Source of the DNA: Polaribacter sp. L3A8
GTDB taxonomy: Bacteria; Bacteroidota; Bacteroidia; Flavobacteriales; Flavobacteriaceae
DNA length: 64,000 nt
Assembly (NCBI RefSeq): GCF_009796785.1
Contig: NZ_CP047026.1
Coordinates: 1,820,001 to 1,884,000, forward strand
Direction of reading: 5' to 3'
Under the pieces are notes generated by a model. It did not search any database. It worked only from the letters and a program-made list of their open reading frames with translations, and was not told where the DNA came from. Numbering within the stretch: the first letter of the stretch is position 1; every line of letters begins with the position of its first letter. Of the stretch, positions 43,061-51,003 are shown piece after piece. The position numbers and the translations under genes are program-made.

Positions 43061-44161
43061 ATGAAAAAAATTTTACTAAGTGCTACGCTATTAATGTTTG
43101 GAGCAACAGCTTTTGCTCAAGACTTACCAACAAACCCAGAACCAGGAAAATGTTACGTTCGTTGTAAAACTCCAGAAGTTTGGAAAAACGAAGATGTAAC
43201 GATAGAAGTTGCTCCTGCTTACAAAAAAATTGTTACGCATCCTGCAGAATACAACACAGTAACAGAAAGAGTTTTAATTAAAGAAGCTGGACAACGTTTA
43301 GTTGTTGTACCTGCTGTATGGGAAGATAAAACAATAAGCTATACTGCAAAAGTAAATGCTAGTAAATTAAGCGTTATTGCTGCTACATTTAACCAAGATT
43401 CTCAAACTATAGAAACCAAAGCAGCTTCTGCAAATTGGGAAATGAGTGAAAAAGCTCCTGATTGTGAATCTAGCGACCCTAACGACTGTAGATATTGGTG
43501 TTATAAGCCAGTACCAGCAAAATATGTAACTATTCCTTTAACTAAATTAGACAGAGACGCAAGTACTGTATCTAACCAAGTTCCTGGATATGATAAAACA
43601 TATACTACAAAAGTAATGGTTAAAGGTCCTACTACAACATCTATAGAGATTCCTGCAGTTTACGGAAGTATCAATAAAACAGTTTTAGTTAAAGATGCAT
43701 GGCAAGAAGAAGTTACTGTTGCAGCTAAATACCAAACAGTTACTAAAGAAATTTTAGTAAACAAAGGTGGTTTAACTACTTGGAAAGAAGTTGAATGTGA
43801 ATTAGTTAACAATACTATCTTACCAATTAACTGGAATTTAGGAAGTGCTACTTTAACTTCTGCTGCAAAAAGCATTATTGATACTAGATTATTACCTGTA
43901 TTAAAAACAGGAGTATCTGTAGCTTTAGAATCTCATACAGACTCTAGAGGAACTAAAGAAAATAACCAAAACTTATCTGAAAGAAGAGCTCAAGCAGTTA
44001 CAAACTACTTAATTTCTAAAGGTGTAAACCCAAGTAAATTAACTGGTAACGGATACGGAGAATCTAAATTAACAAACAGATGTGCTGATGGTGTTTCTTG
44101 TACAGAAGCACAACACAGAGCAAACAGAAGAACTACATTTAGAGTAGTAAACGAAAAATAA
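43061..44161 (+). CDS. OmpA-family outer membrane protein
   Basis: 366 residues with signal peptide MKKILLSATLLMFGATAFAQ. The first two thirds contain two repeats built around KPVPAKYVTIPLTKL- and KTVLVKDAWQEEVTVAAKYQTVTKEILV-like strands, possibly bound to the outer membrane. The C-terminal 120 residues are an OmpA domain: INWNLGSATLTSAAKSIIDTRLLP, LESHTDSRGTKENNQNLSERRAQAVTNYL and GYGESKLTNRC with RANRRTTFRVV, the peptidoglycan-binding signature. It ties outer membrane and cell wall together. Own promoter and terminator suggest high expression. Confidence 0.92.
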   Translation: MKKILLSATLLMFGATAFAQDLPTNPEPGKCYVRCKTPEVWKNEDVTIEVAPAYKKIVTHPAEYNTVTERVLIKEAGQRLVVVPAVWEDKTISYTAKVNASKLSVIAATFNQDSQTIETKAASANWEMSEKAPDCESSDPNDCRYWCYKPVPAKYVTIPLTKLDRDASTVSNQVPGYDKTYTTKVMVKGPTTTSIEIPAVYGSINKTVLVKDAWQEEVTVAAKYQTVTKEILVNKGGLTTWKEVECELVNNTILPINWNLGSATLTSAAKSIIDTRLLPVLKTGVSVALESHTDSRGTKENNQNLSERRAQAVTNYLISKGVNPSKLTGNGYGESKLTNRCADGVSCTEAQHRANRRTTFRVVNEK

Positions 44162-44189
44162 TCTCTTCTAATTTTATTAGAAAGGTAAT

Positions 44190-44222
44190 AAAAACCGAGG
44201 CAATCTGCTTCGGTTTTTTTTT
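44190..44222 (+). terminator. Intrinsic terminator of the OmpA gene
   Basis: AAAACCGAGGC (44191-44201) pairs with GCTTCGGTTTT (44207-44217) with one mismatch; a run of nine T follows. Confidence 0.85.
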
Positions 44223-44554
44223 GTTTTCTAAAACCATATTGTTATCAATCAAATATATTATTAAAATTTTATAAGACTTCTATTTAGATAGAAACTATTT
44301 ATATTATAAAAACAAGTAAATACACCAATAAGAAAACAATAGAAACAAGCATAACACAACAACGCTAGATATTTTTTTCCAATGGTTACGACATAGATCG
44401 CATCTAAAAGAATAAGGGTATATAATAAGGCTAAATTAAGCTTAAACAAATATGTAAGTAGAAAAGTAAATAAAAAATATAAAAGAACCTACAAGAGACA
44501 AAAAACGAACCCTACAAAAGTAAATAACAAAGAAAACAACTTCTTTTAAAACAA
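44223..44554. other. Gene-free spacer
   Basis: About 330 A/T-rich bases between the OmpA terminator and the thioredoxin terminator. One 62-codon hydrophobic minus-strand frame (44261-44449, TTG start) is present but is probably chance composition in T-rich DNA. No repeat, promoter or RNA structure was recognised. Confidence 0.55.
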
Positions 44555-44583
44555 TAAAACCGAAGCTAAAACTTCGGCTTTAT
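44555..44583 (-). terminator. Intrinsic terminator of the thioredoxin-family gene
   Basis: On the minus strand AAGCCGAAG pairs with CTTCGGTTT over a six-base TTTTAG loop, followed by TATTGTTTT. It ends four bases from the stop codon of the thioredoxin-like gene. Confidence 0.75.
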
Positions 44584-44586
44584 TAT

Positions 44587-45060
44587 TTAGTAATTTTCAA
44601 TTACAGATTCTATAAACGGATAATAATACTCCGTTAAGATTAATCCTTTTTTATAACCAATCATTTTTCCTTTATGATCTACAAAAACAAGTGTAGGAAA
44701 TGACCTTATTTTAAATTGCCTCTTTAAATCATTATTTATTTCTAATTTTTCAGGAGAAATTATATCTATATTTCTAGGACTATCTGCCTCATATAATATT
44801 AAGTCCTTTTCAGCAATCGCTTTAAATTTTTCTGTATGAAAAAGCTTTTTATCTAGAACTTTACAAGGACCACACCAATCTGATCCTGTAAAATAAATAA
44901 GTACAGGTTTATTTTCTTTTTTAGATTTTTTTAAAGCACTTTTAAAAGTAGATTCCCAATTTAAAGTAACAGAATCTAACTCTTGCACATTTTGTTCTTG
45001 AGCTACAATATTTGTAATCGTAAAAAAACAAATAGTAAAAAGTAATATAACTTTATTCAT
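44587..45060 (-). CDS. Secreted thioredoxin-family protein
   Basis: 157 residues from ATG 45060, which begins a good signal peptide (MNKVILLFTICFFTITNIVAQ); a longer version from 45117 would put a second hydrophobic tract in front and is less likely. The redox motif is FTGSDWCGPCKVLDKKLF, with active-site cysteines near residues 59 and 62, and the cis-Pro in KIRSFPTLVFVDHKGKMIGYKKG near 112-134. It would act as a periplasmic disulfide reductase or thiol-based stress protein. Stand-alone, opposite to the LuxR-type gene. Candidate TATTTTTG promoter element on the minus strand at 45085-45092. Confidence 0.9.
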   Translation of the reverse strand: MNKVILLFTICFFTITNIVAQEQNVQELDSVTLNWESTFKSALKKSKKENKPVLIYFTGSDWCGPCKVLDKKLFHTEKFKAIAEKDLILYEADSPRNIDIISPEKLEINNDLKRQFKIRSFPTLVFVDHKGKMIGYKKGLILTEYYYPFIESVIENY

Positions 45061-45215
45061 AAGTAGTAATTTCATCAAAAATATCAAAAATAATACCAAA
45101 AAAAAAACACAAAACAAATGTTGTACTAAATAAAAACAAAATTACCCTTTTTTCTAAAAAAAGGGATTATTATTTTAATAAAAAGAAAGTGTTAGTAAAG
45201 TTGTTAAAAAATAAA

Positions 45216-45241
45216 AAGCCGTAATTATAAAATTACGACTT
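45216..45241 (-). terminator. Terminator-like hairpin after the small putative reading frame
   Basis: Minus strand AAGTCGTAATT pairs with AATTACGGCTT with one mismatch and is followed by CTTTTTATTTTTT. The hairpin begins at the stop codon of the 23-codon frame at 45233-45304. Confidence 0.6.
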
Positions 45242-45304
45242 TCTTTTTTTATTCCTAGAATATAATAAATTCAATCCCCCAATTTCATTATTACAAATTT
45301 TCAT
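45233..45304 (-). CDS. Putative 23-residue peptide (speculative)
   Basis: Minus-strand frame MKICNNEIGGLNLLYSRNKKRKS that starts with ATG 45304, has an exact TATATTTG promoter element just upstream (45316-45323) and a terminator hairpin directly at its stop codon. The bases for EIGGL contain the AAATTGGGGGATT motif repeated at 21297-21309. The arrangement would also suit a small non-coding RNA. No homologue is known to me; this is a low-confidence call. Confidence 0.25.
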   Translation of the reverse strand: MKICNNEIGGLNLLYSRNKKRKS

Positions 45305-45315
45305 CAGAATAAGCA

Positions 45316-45323
45316 CAAATATA
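45316..45323 (-). promoter_or_regulatory. -7 element TATATTTG on the minus strand
   Basis: Exact TAnnTTTG octamer 12 bases before the ATG at 45304; no TTG at the -33 position was found. It would drive the small transcript ending near 45216. Confidence 0.4.
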
Positions 45324-45435
45324 CAATACTTTTACATAAAATTTATATTATAAAGCACACTAAGCTACTACACATGTATATTATTAACACAAAAACTACT
45401 ATATTTACACATCAATAAAGAATAATTACATGTAA

Positions 45436-46704
45436 ATGAACAAACTACCTCTTTTAAAGAAAATACTATTCCTTTTATTATTTTTTCGAATCAGTCTCCT
45501 ATTTTCACAAGATTTAATCATCAAAGATCATGATTATTGGTCTTATTATGACAAAGGTGGTTTAGAAAATGATTGGGTAGAACTTGCTGATTTTTCTAAT
45601 TGGAAAAGCGGAAAATCTCCATTAGGATATGGAGATGATAAAATTATCACAAAACTTGATTTTGGCGGAAATAAACAAAGGAAACACGTTACAAAGTACT
45701 TTAAAAAGACACTAAATTTTGACAATAACTATATAGCTTATGAATTTAAAATTCAAAGAGATGATGGTGCTGTTGTTTACGTAAACGGAAAAGAAGTCTT
45801 TAGAGACAATATGCCCAACTCTACTATTAGCAATTCTACTTTTGCTTTAAGTACTATTAAAAGCAAACAAGAGCATTTATTTAAACAACATTTTTTTGAT
45901 AATAGCATATTTAAAAAAGGAAAAAATATTATTAGCGTTTCTATTCATCAATCTTATAGAACCTCTAGTGATTGTATTTTTAGTCTAGAATTAATAGGCC
46001 ACAATAATCCTGATATTTTATCATTTGTTCTAGAAAATAAAGATATAAAAAATCAAGAATTAGAAAGTAAAATTAAAGATTTAAATGCCAAGTTTGAATA
46101 TGAAAAAATAGTACTTCAAAAGCAAAGTTTAGAAAGCACCAACTATAATTTAAAGGTACTTGTTTCTTTAATTAGCCTTTTATTTATTATGGCATTAATT
46201 GGCTATTATTTTATTTTAGAAAACGTTAAAAAAAATAATGTAGAAAAAAATGAAGAAATAGCAATTATTAAAGCTAAAAACACCCAAAAAGATAAAGAGA
46301 TGATTACTTTATCTACAAACTTATTATACCACAAGCAATATTTTAAAGAAATAAAAGCAGATTTAAAAGGCATTAAAACAGAAGATAGAGCTTTAACAAG
46401 AGCAATTATTAATCAGATAGACTATGTTTTAGAAGGAGATGAAGATTGGAAAATCTTAAAAGAACATTTTAATGCCGTTTATAATAACTTTTACGATACA
46501 TTAATTGCAAAACACCCTACAATTACTGAAACAGAACTTAGACATTGTATGTTTATAAAATTGCACCTGCATACTAAAGAAATTGCAAAAATATTATTAA
46601 TTGATCCAAGATCTGTACAAACAGCAAGGTACCGAATTAAAAAGAAAATGAATTTGAGTGAAGAAGAAGATTTAAGAGATTACCTTTTAAACTTAGTTGA
46701 ATAA
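45436..46704 (+). CDS. Membrane LuxR-type regulator with extracytoplasmic jelly-roll-like domain
   Basis: 422 residues. Signal peptide about 1-25, then a beta-rich domain (residues 28-188) with the pattern of jelly-roll carbohydrate or galactose-binding-like modules (WSYYDKGGLENDWVE, SGKSPLGYGD, FKIQRDDGAVVYVNGKEVFRDNMP, NIISVSIHQS). A coiled coil (195-235) leads to a membrane helix 240-261, a second coiled coil and a C-terminal LuxR-like helix-turn-helix (TITETELRHCMFIKLHLHTKEIAKILLIDPRSVQTARYRIKKKM, 362-405). Thus an outside ligand-binding module may signal directly to a DNA-binding module. Target genes unknown. The C-terminus resembles that of 21511-23145. Confidence 0.82.
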   Translation: MNKLPLLKKILFLLLFFRISLLFSQDLIIKDHDYWSYYDKGGLENDWVELADFSNWKSGKSPLGYGDDKIITKLDFGGNKQRKHVTKYFKKTLNFDNNYIAYEFKIQRDDGAVVYVNGKEVFRDNMPNSTISNSTFALSTIKSKQEHLFKQHFFDNSIFKKGKNIISVSIHQSYRTSSDCIFSLELIGHNNPDILSFVLENKDIKNQELESKIKDLNAKFEYEKIVLQKQSLESTNYNLKVLVSLISLLFIMALIGYYFILENVKKNNVEKNEEIAIIKAKNTQKDKEMITLSTNLLYHKQYFKEIKADLKGIKTEDRALTRAIINQIDYVLEGDEDWKILKEHFNAVYNNFYDTLIAKHPTITETELRHCMFIKLHLHTKEIAKILLIDPRSVQTARYRIKKKMNLSEEEDLRDYLLNLVE

Positions 46705-47780
46705 TTAACTAAATCCAACGTTTTTTTTCGTTGGATTTTTTTTGTTGTAGTCTCTACAAATTTATCTACAAAATAAATTTCTTTAGGAATTTCGAATTTA
46801 CCAAGTGTTTTTAATTCTGCTATTTCTAATTTTAAAGACTTACTTATATCACAAGAATCAACTTGTTCTATAAGCAAAACAAGCTTCTCTCCTAGTTGCT
46901 GATCAGGAATTCCTGTTACAAAAAAACGATTACTGATTATTTTCGCTAATTTTTCTTCAATCTTTTCTGGATGCAACTTTACACCACCAGAATTTATTAC
47001 ATTATCTAAACGCCCTAACCATTCAAATTGATGATCAGAAATTAAACGAACAATATCATTTGTAAAAATAACTTCATTAGATACTTTGGGAGCATGAATT
47101 ACCAAACAACTTCTTGAGTCTGTAAAAATCTCTACATCAGGTAAGGTTTGATAAAATTGATTAAAAAGTGGCAGATCACCTTCAAATGATGCATTGTTAT
47201 TCAATTCTTTAACTGCGATATGTGTAATCGTTTCTGTCATACCATAAGTAGCAAAAACGGCACAAGTAGTATCCTTAATTTTATCTTGTAAATTAACAGA
47301 AACAACTCCGCCACCTACTATTAAAGTTTTAATTTGATGTAGTTTCTTTATTGAATTTTCTAGCTGTAACGGAACCATTGCAGAAAAATCGTAGTGTTTT
47401 TTTATCCCACGAAGTGGAAAAGAAGTTGCATTAACAATATCTAGATGCCAACCTAAAGTTAAAGCCCTTATCAACATCATTTTACCCGCAATGTATTCTG
47501 TTGGTAAGCATAATAATGCCGTTGTATTTTCTTTGATATCAAAAAAATTACCGGTAGCTAAGGCAGAATTTATCATCTGTCTTTTCTCTAGTTTAATCTC
47601 TTTTGGCACACCTGTAGAGCCTGATGTTTTTACAACAACACAAGCTTGATCTGAGAACCAAATTGTTAAAAATTGATGAATTTCATCAGAAAAATTACTA
47701 GTATAACCTAGAATTTCATCTACCGAAGAAAATGAAGTACCATTTAATTGAAAATATTTATGAAATTTATCTCGTCTCAA
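46680..47780 (-). CDS. menE: o-Succinylbenzoate-CoA ligase
   Basis: Activates o-succinylbenzoate with CoA and ATP in menaquinone synthesis. 366 residues, a short adenylate-forming enzyme. Acyl-activating signatures: KTSGSTGVPKEIKL near 51-64 (P-loop), YIAGKMMLIRAL near 93-104, ATYGMTETITH near 174-184, GRLDNVINSGGVKLHPEKIE near 254-273 and the catalytic C-terminal lysine motif ETTTKKIQRKKT. Its 3' end overlaps the convergent LuxR-type gene by 25 bases. It overlaps the CPBP gene upstream by four bases. Confidence 0.93.
   Translation of the reverse strand: MRRDKFHKYFQLNGTSFSSVDEILGYTSNFSDEIHQFLTIWFSDQACVVVKTSGSTGVPKEIKLEKRQMINSALATGNFFDIKENTTALLCLPTEYIAGKMMLIRALTLGWHLDIVNATSFPLRGIKKHYDFSAMVPLQLENSIKKLHQIKTLIVGGGVVSVNLQDKIKDTTCAVFATYGMTETITHIAVKELNNNASFEGDLPLFNQFYQTLPDVEIFTDSRSCLVIHAPKVSNEVIFTNDIVRLISDHQFEWLGRLDNVINSGGVKLHPEKIEEKLAKIISNRFFVTGIPDQQLGEKLVLLIEQVDSCDISKSLKLEIAELKTLGKFEIPKEIYFVDKFVETTTKKIQRKKTLDLVNYSTKFKR
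46711..46743 (+). terminator. Intrinsic terminator inside the end of menE
   Basis: AAATCCAACG (46711-46720) pairs with CGTTGGATTT (46729-46738), followed by eight T (46736-46743). It ends the plus-strand LuxR-type gene, while on the other strand the same bases encode the conserved MenE TKKIQRKKT segment. Confidence 0.88.
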
Positions 47781-48742
47781 TCTTCTAAAATTCTATAATT
47801 TTCTTTCAAATTAACAGGTTTATAAATCTTTCCCGTTAATTTTTCTTTCCAATTTTTCCATCCGTATTTTTTAGAAAAAATAAATAGAATTAAAGGATAT
47901 AAAACCAATACAGGAAAAAACATTTCCCATCCTACAGAAGGTTCTGAAGTATCTACGTATAAAGCATCCGTTTGAAAAACAGTCCAATCTGTAGTTACAA
48001 AAAAAGCAGCAACAATATTATTAATAGCATGCAACCCCAATGACAACTCGGTTCCTTCATCCATTAAAGTAGTGATACCATAAAAGAAACCAGTACCTAT
48101 ATAAAAAACCATAGAAATGTAGCCTAGTTTTTCTACTTCCGGATTTGCACCATGTAACAAACCAAAGCATACCGAGGTGAAAATTAATGGAAACCATCTA
48201 TTTTTGGCCAAAATACCCAACCCTTGCATAAAATAGCCTCTAAAAAGTAACTCCTCAAATGACGTTTGAAAAGGTAAAAAAAGAAAAGAAACTGCTAATA
48301 AAGTAAAGAAAGGAACAGGTTTAAAATTCCACACATAGTCTTCTGGAGATAAGAATACACCCAACATAATTACAACAGAAGAGATAACTCCCCAAAGAAT
48401 AAAACCAAACCAAAAACGTTTCCAGTCTATTTTTTTTCTACTTGTAACCAAAGAAGTAACAGTTCTTTTATGAATATATTTTACACCTATAATAAGGCTA
48501 ACTAAACCAAAGAAGAACATTAGAATCATAAAAAAGAGAAAAAGATTGTTATTAATCCCTAAACTCATAAAATTGTCTTGTGCAGCATTTGTAAACTCTG
48601 TCATGTTTTTAGAGTGCATCACAGCCACTGCCATTAAAGGCAATACACCTATAACTTGCCAACCTACAAATACTAAAATAATTGTTAGTACCCAATGAAA
48701 CCACTCATTGTTTCCTTTATATGCTTGTTGTATATAATTCAT
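47777..48742 (-). CDS. CPBP-family intramembrane glutamic endopeptidase
   Basis: 321 residues with about seven membrane helices. CPBP/Abi (Rce1-like) motifs: FEELLFRGYFMQG near 162-174 (catalytic Glu pair), VCFGLLHGANPE near 191-202 and the final HAINNIVAAFF near 238-248. Family members cleave within the membrane; some bacterial ones protect against bacteriocins. Here the gene sits between menC and menE with a four-base overlap to menE, an arrangement I remember from other Flavobacteriia, so cotranscription is near certain but a role in quinone synthesis is not proven. Confidence 0.88.
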   Translation of the reverse strand: MNYIQQAYKGNNEWFHWVLTIILVFVGWQVIGVLPLMAVAVMHSKNMTEFTNAAQDNFMSLGINNNLFLFFMILMFFFGLVSLIIGVKYIHKRTVTSLVTSRKKIDWKRFWFGFILWGVISSVVIMLGVFLSPEDYVWNFKPVPFFTLLAVSFLFLPFQTSFEELLFRGYFMQGLGILAKNRWFPLIFTSVCFGLLHGANPEVEKLGYISMVFYIGTGFFYGITTLMDEGTELSLGLHAINNIVAAFFVTTDWTVFQTDALYVDTSEPSVGWEMFFPVLVLYPLILFIFSKKYGWKNWKEKLTGKIYKPVNLKENYRILED

Positions 48743-48744
48743 AT

Positions 48745-49782
48745 TTATAAATTAAAATGCCAGTTTTGTGCTGGGTTATAGTGTAATGTTCCGTTTTTAA
48801 CTTCTAACGGACTTGTAAAATTATTTGTAAATAAACCACCGGTTCCTAAACCTTGTGGTAAATTGTTTTGTAATGTATGCGTAAATTGAGCAATTGCATT
48901 CAACCCAATATTACTTTCTAAGGCAGAAGTAATCCACCAATCGGCATTTATTTCTTCTGCAAATTCAATCCATTCTAAACTCCCTGCAAAACCGCCAATT
49001 AAACTCGGTTTTAAAATAATATATTGAGGCTGAATTGTTTTTAATAACTGCTTTTTTTCTTCTGCTGCAAAAATGCCAATTAACTCTTCATCTAGTGCAA
49101 TTGGTAAAGGTGTTTTTGCACATAAAGCTGCCATTTCTTCTATTTGACCTTGTTTAATGGGTTGTTCTATAGAATGTATTTCTAATGCTGATAATCTTTC
49201 TAATTTTTCTAATGCGTTTTTAGGATTAAAAGCTCCATTTGCATCTACCCTTAATTCTATTTCATTAGAAGAAAACTCTTTTCTAATGGATGTCAATAAT
49301 TCTATTTCAGCATCAAAATTGATGGCACCAATTTTCATTTTGATACAAGAAAAACCGGTTTCTAATTTCTCTTTGATTTGCTTTTTCATAAACTCTTTTT
49401 CGCCCATCCAAATGAGCCCGTTTATAGCAATAGAGTTATTTCCTTTTGTAAATTCTGATGGAAATAAATGAAACGAATCCTTACTTTTAAGTGATAAAAA
49501 AGCTTGCTCTAAACCAAATTGTATGGATGGAAACAGACGAAGTTCATTTAGTAAAAAAATTAAACCTTTGTTAATATTATTACAAGCCCAAATTAATTTT
49601 TCTTCATAACTTGCTACATCATCAAAGCTTAAACCTCTAAATAAACCAGTTTCTCCCACACCTCTTTTACCATTTTCTTCTAAAATGATAAACCAGGTTT
49701 CTTTTGTTTTTAAAACTCCACGCGATGTTCCACTTGGGTTTTTAAAATTAAGGATGTATTTTTTGTAGGTTGCTTTAATCAA
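48745..49782 (-). CDS. menC: o-Succinylbenzoate synthase
   Basis: Dehydrates SHCHC to o-succinylbenzoate. 345 residues of the enolase superfamily: capping-domain N-terminus, SCIKMKIGA near 144-152 (KxK base), RVDANGAF near 176-183, IEQPI near 205-209, ALDEELIG near 228-235 (three acidic metal ligands D178/E206/D230-like positions), and ILKPSLIGG near 252-260 with the second catalytic lysine. Follows the CPBP gene by two bases. Part of the menaquinone block with menE and menA. Confidence 0.92.
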   Translation of the reverse strand: MIKATYKKYILNFKNPSGTSRGVLKTKETWFIILEENGKRGVGETGLFRGLSFDDVASYEEKLIWACNNINKGLIFLLNELRLFPSIQFGLEQAFLSLKSKDSFHLFPSEFTKGNNSIAINGLIWMGEKEFMKKQIKEKLETGFSCIKMKIGAINFDAEIELLTSIRKEFSSNEIELRVDANGAFNPKNALEKLERLSALEIHSIEQPIKQGQIEEMAALCAKTPLPIALDEELIGIFAAEEKKQLLKTIQPQYIILKPSLIGGFAGSLEWIEFAEEINADWWITSALESNIGLNAIAQFTHTLQNNLPQGLGTGGLFTNNFTSPLEVKNGTLHYNPAQNWHFNL

Positions 49783-49790
49783 AAGTAAAA

Positions 49791-50306
49791 TTATTTTTTT
49801 TCTACAAATTCTTTAAAATTATTCAAGTACGACTGGTCTTGTTCTATAAAAGTTCCTTTAAAATAAGGAAAAACACATGCCATTAAGTAAGTCTCACTTT
49901 GGCAGCTTGCATTTAAAGTAATGGTTGTAACTCCATCATTTTCAGTAAAAGTATAATCATCTTTTTTTAGCATCCCTTCTGCATCAAAAAACAAGGTTAC
50001 TTTTTCATTTGGTACATAGGCCATCACTTTTTCTGTCATGGCAATCTCTTGTCCTTGATTTAGAACAACAATTTTATAGATACTACCCGTTTTACCAGGA
50101 TTGTCATTTAAAACTTCGAAAGACTGTACTTCTGGAATCCAATTTTTTAGGTCTTCTGATTTATTAAAAGCTTCAAAAACGTTTGAAACAGGCTTATTTA
50201 CAGTTACCTGAACCTTATAAGCTGTTTCTTTTACAATTAAACCAGTAAGAAGAAATGCAACTACAATTGCAGAAATGATTCCTAAAATTATTTTTATTGT
50301 TTTCAT
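49791..50306 (-). CDS. SRPBCC-family (polyketide cyclase-like) protein
   Basis: 171 residues with a single N-terminal membrane helix (ILGIISAIVVAFLLTGLIV) and a START/SRPBCC fold: VQVTVNKPVSNVFEAFNKSEDLKNWIPEVQSFEVLN, then KMEVIAY-like strands and the C-terminal ETYLMACVFPYFKGTFIEQDQSYLNNFKEFVEKK. Such domains bind hydrophobic ligands in a deep cavity. In this block of quinone genes a role in handling a hydrophobic intermediate is possible but unproven. Close to menC (eight-base gap). Confidence 0.83.
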   Translation of the reverse strand: MKTIKIILGIISAIVVAFLLTGLIVKETAYKVQVTVNKPVSNVFEAFNKSEDLKNWIPEVQSFEVLNDNPGKTGSIYKIVVLNQGQEIAMTEKVMAYVPNEKVTLFFDAEGMLKKDDYTFTENDGVTTITLNASCQSETYLMACVFPYFKGTFIEQDQSYLNNFKEFVEKK

Positions 50307-50307
50307 T

Positions 50308-50985
50308 TTATATGTTTATATGTTCGCCTATTCCCAATAGGTTTAATTCTTTTCCTTTTGATGCAAATTTAGCTATAGCATTATTAACATCTATTTCTAT
50401 TGGAGGAAAAGTGTTAAAATGACAACCTATTATTTTATTACACTCTACTAAATTACTTGCAATAATTGCATCGTCTATTCCCATTGTAAAAGTATCACCA
50501 ATTGGTAAAATAGCAGCATCCAATTTCGTAAACATTGGTATCAATTGCATATCCATAGTTACAGCAGTATCACCTGCAACATATAAATTTTTATCTTTTG
50601 ATGAAATTACAAAACCTCCAGGTTCTCCTCCATAGGTACCATCTGCAAAAGAGGAAGTATGAATTGCATTTACATATTTAGCAGAAAACACTTCTGACTT
50701 AAAAGTTCCACCATGATTTAAAGCAAACACATTTAAATCTTTTGCGCCATAATACATAGCAATCTCATAGTTAGAAATTATAACAGCCTTTGTTCTTTCT
50801 GCAATTACTTGCGCGTCTAAAACATGATCTTGATGTGCGTGCGTTAACAAAATAAAATCTGCTTTTAAACTAGATATATCTATATGCGCTGCTAATGTAT
50901 TACCCGAAATAAAAGGGTCTATTAAAATATATACTCCATTTATTTCTATAGAAAAACAAGAATGTCCTAAAAATTGAATCTTCAT
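50308..50985 (-). CDS. UPF0173 metal-dependent hydrolase
   Basis: 225 residues of the metallo-beta-lactamase fold. MKIQFLGHSCFSIEINGVYILIDPFIS at the N-terminus and the LLTHAHQDHVLDAQ motif near 46-59 (H-x-H-x-D-H) are the UPF0173 signatures; GDTAVTMDMQLI near 138-149 carries the Asp ligand and GCHFNTFPPIEID near 187-199 the last His. The substrate is not known for the family. Cotranscribed with the SRPBCC gene (two-base gap); menA ends 19 bases from its start. Confidence 0.9.
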   Translation of the reverse strand: MKIQFLGHSCFSIEINGVYILIDPFISGNTLAAHIDISSLKADFILLTHAHQDHVLDAQVIAERTKAVIISNYEIAMYYGAKDLNVFALNHGGTFKSEVFSAKYVNAIHTSSFADGTYGGEPGGFVISSKDKNLYVAGDTAVTMDMQLIPMFTKLDAAILPIGDTFTMGIDDAIIASNLVECNKIIGCHFNTFPPIEIDVNNAIAKFASKGKELNLLGIGEHINI

Positions 50986-51003
50986 ACTAAAACTGTATTT
51001 AAA

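Noticed and set aside
44261..44449. 62-codon hydrophobic minus-strand frame in a spacer
   Set aside because: TTG start, no promoter beyond CATATTTG, composition of F, L, Y and I expected in T-rich DNA, and no family resemblance.
45061..45117. Upstream ATG 45117 for the thioredoxin-like protein
   Set aside because: It would place an extra hydrophobic stretch before a complete signal peptide and would cover candidate promoter elements at 45076-45092.
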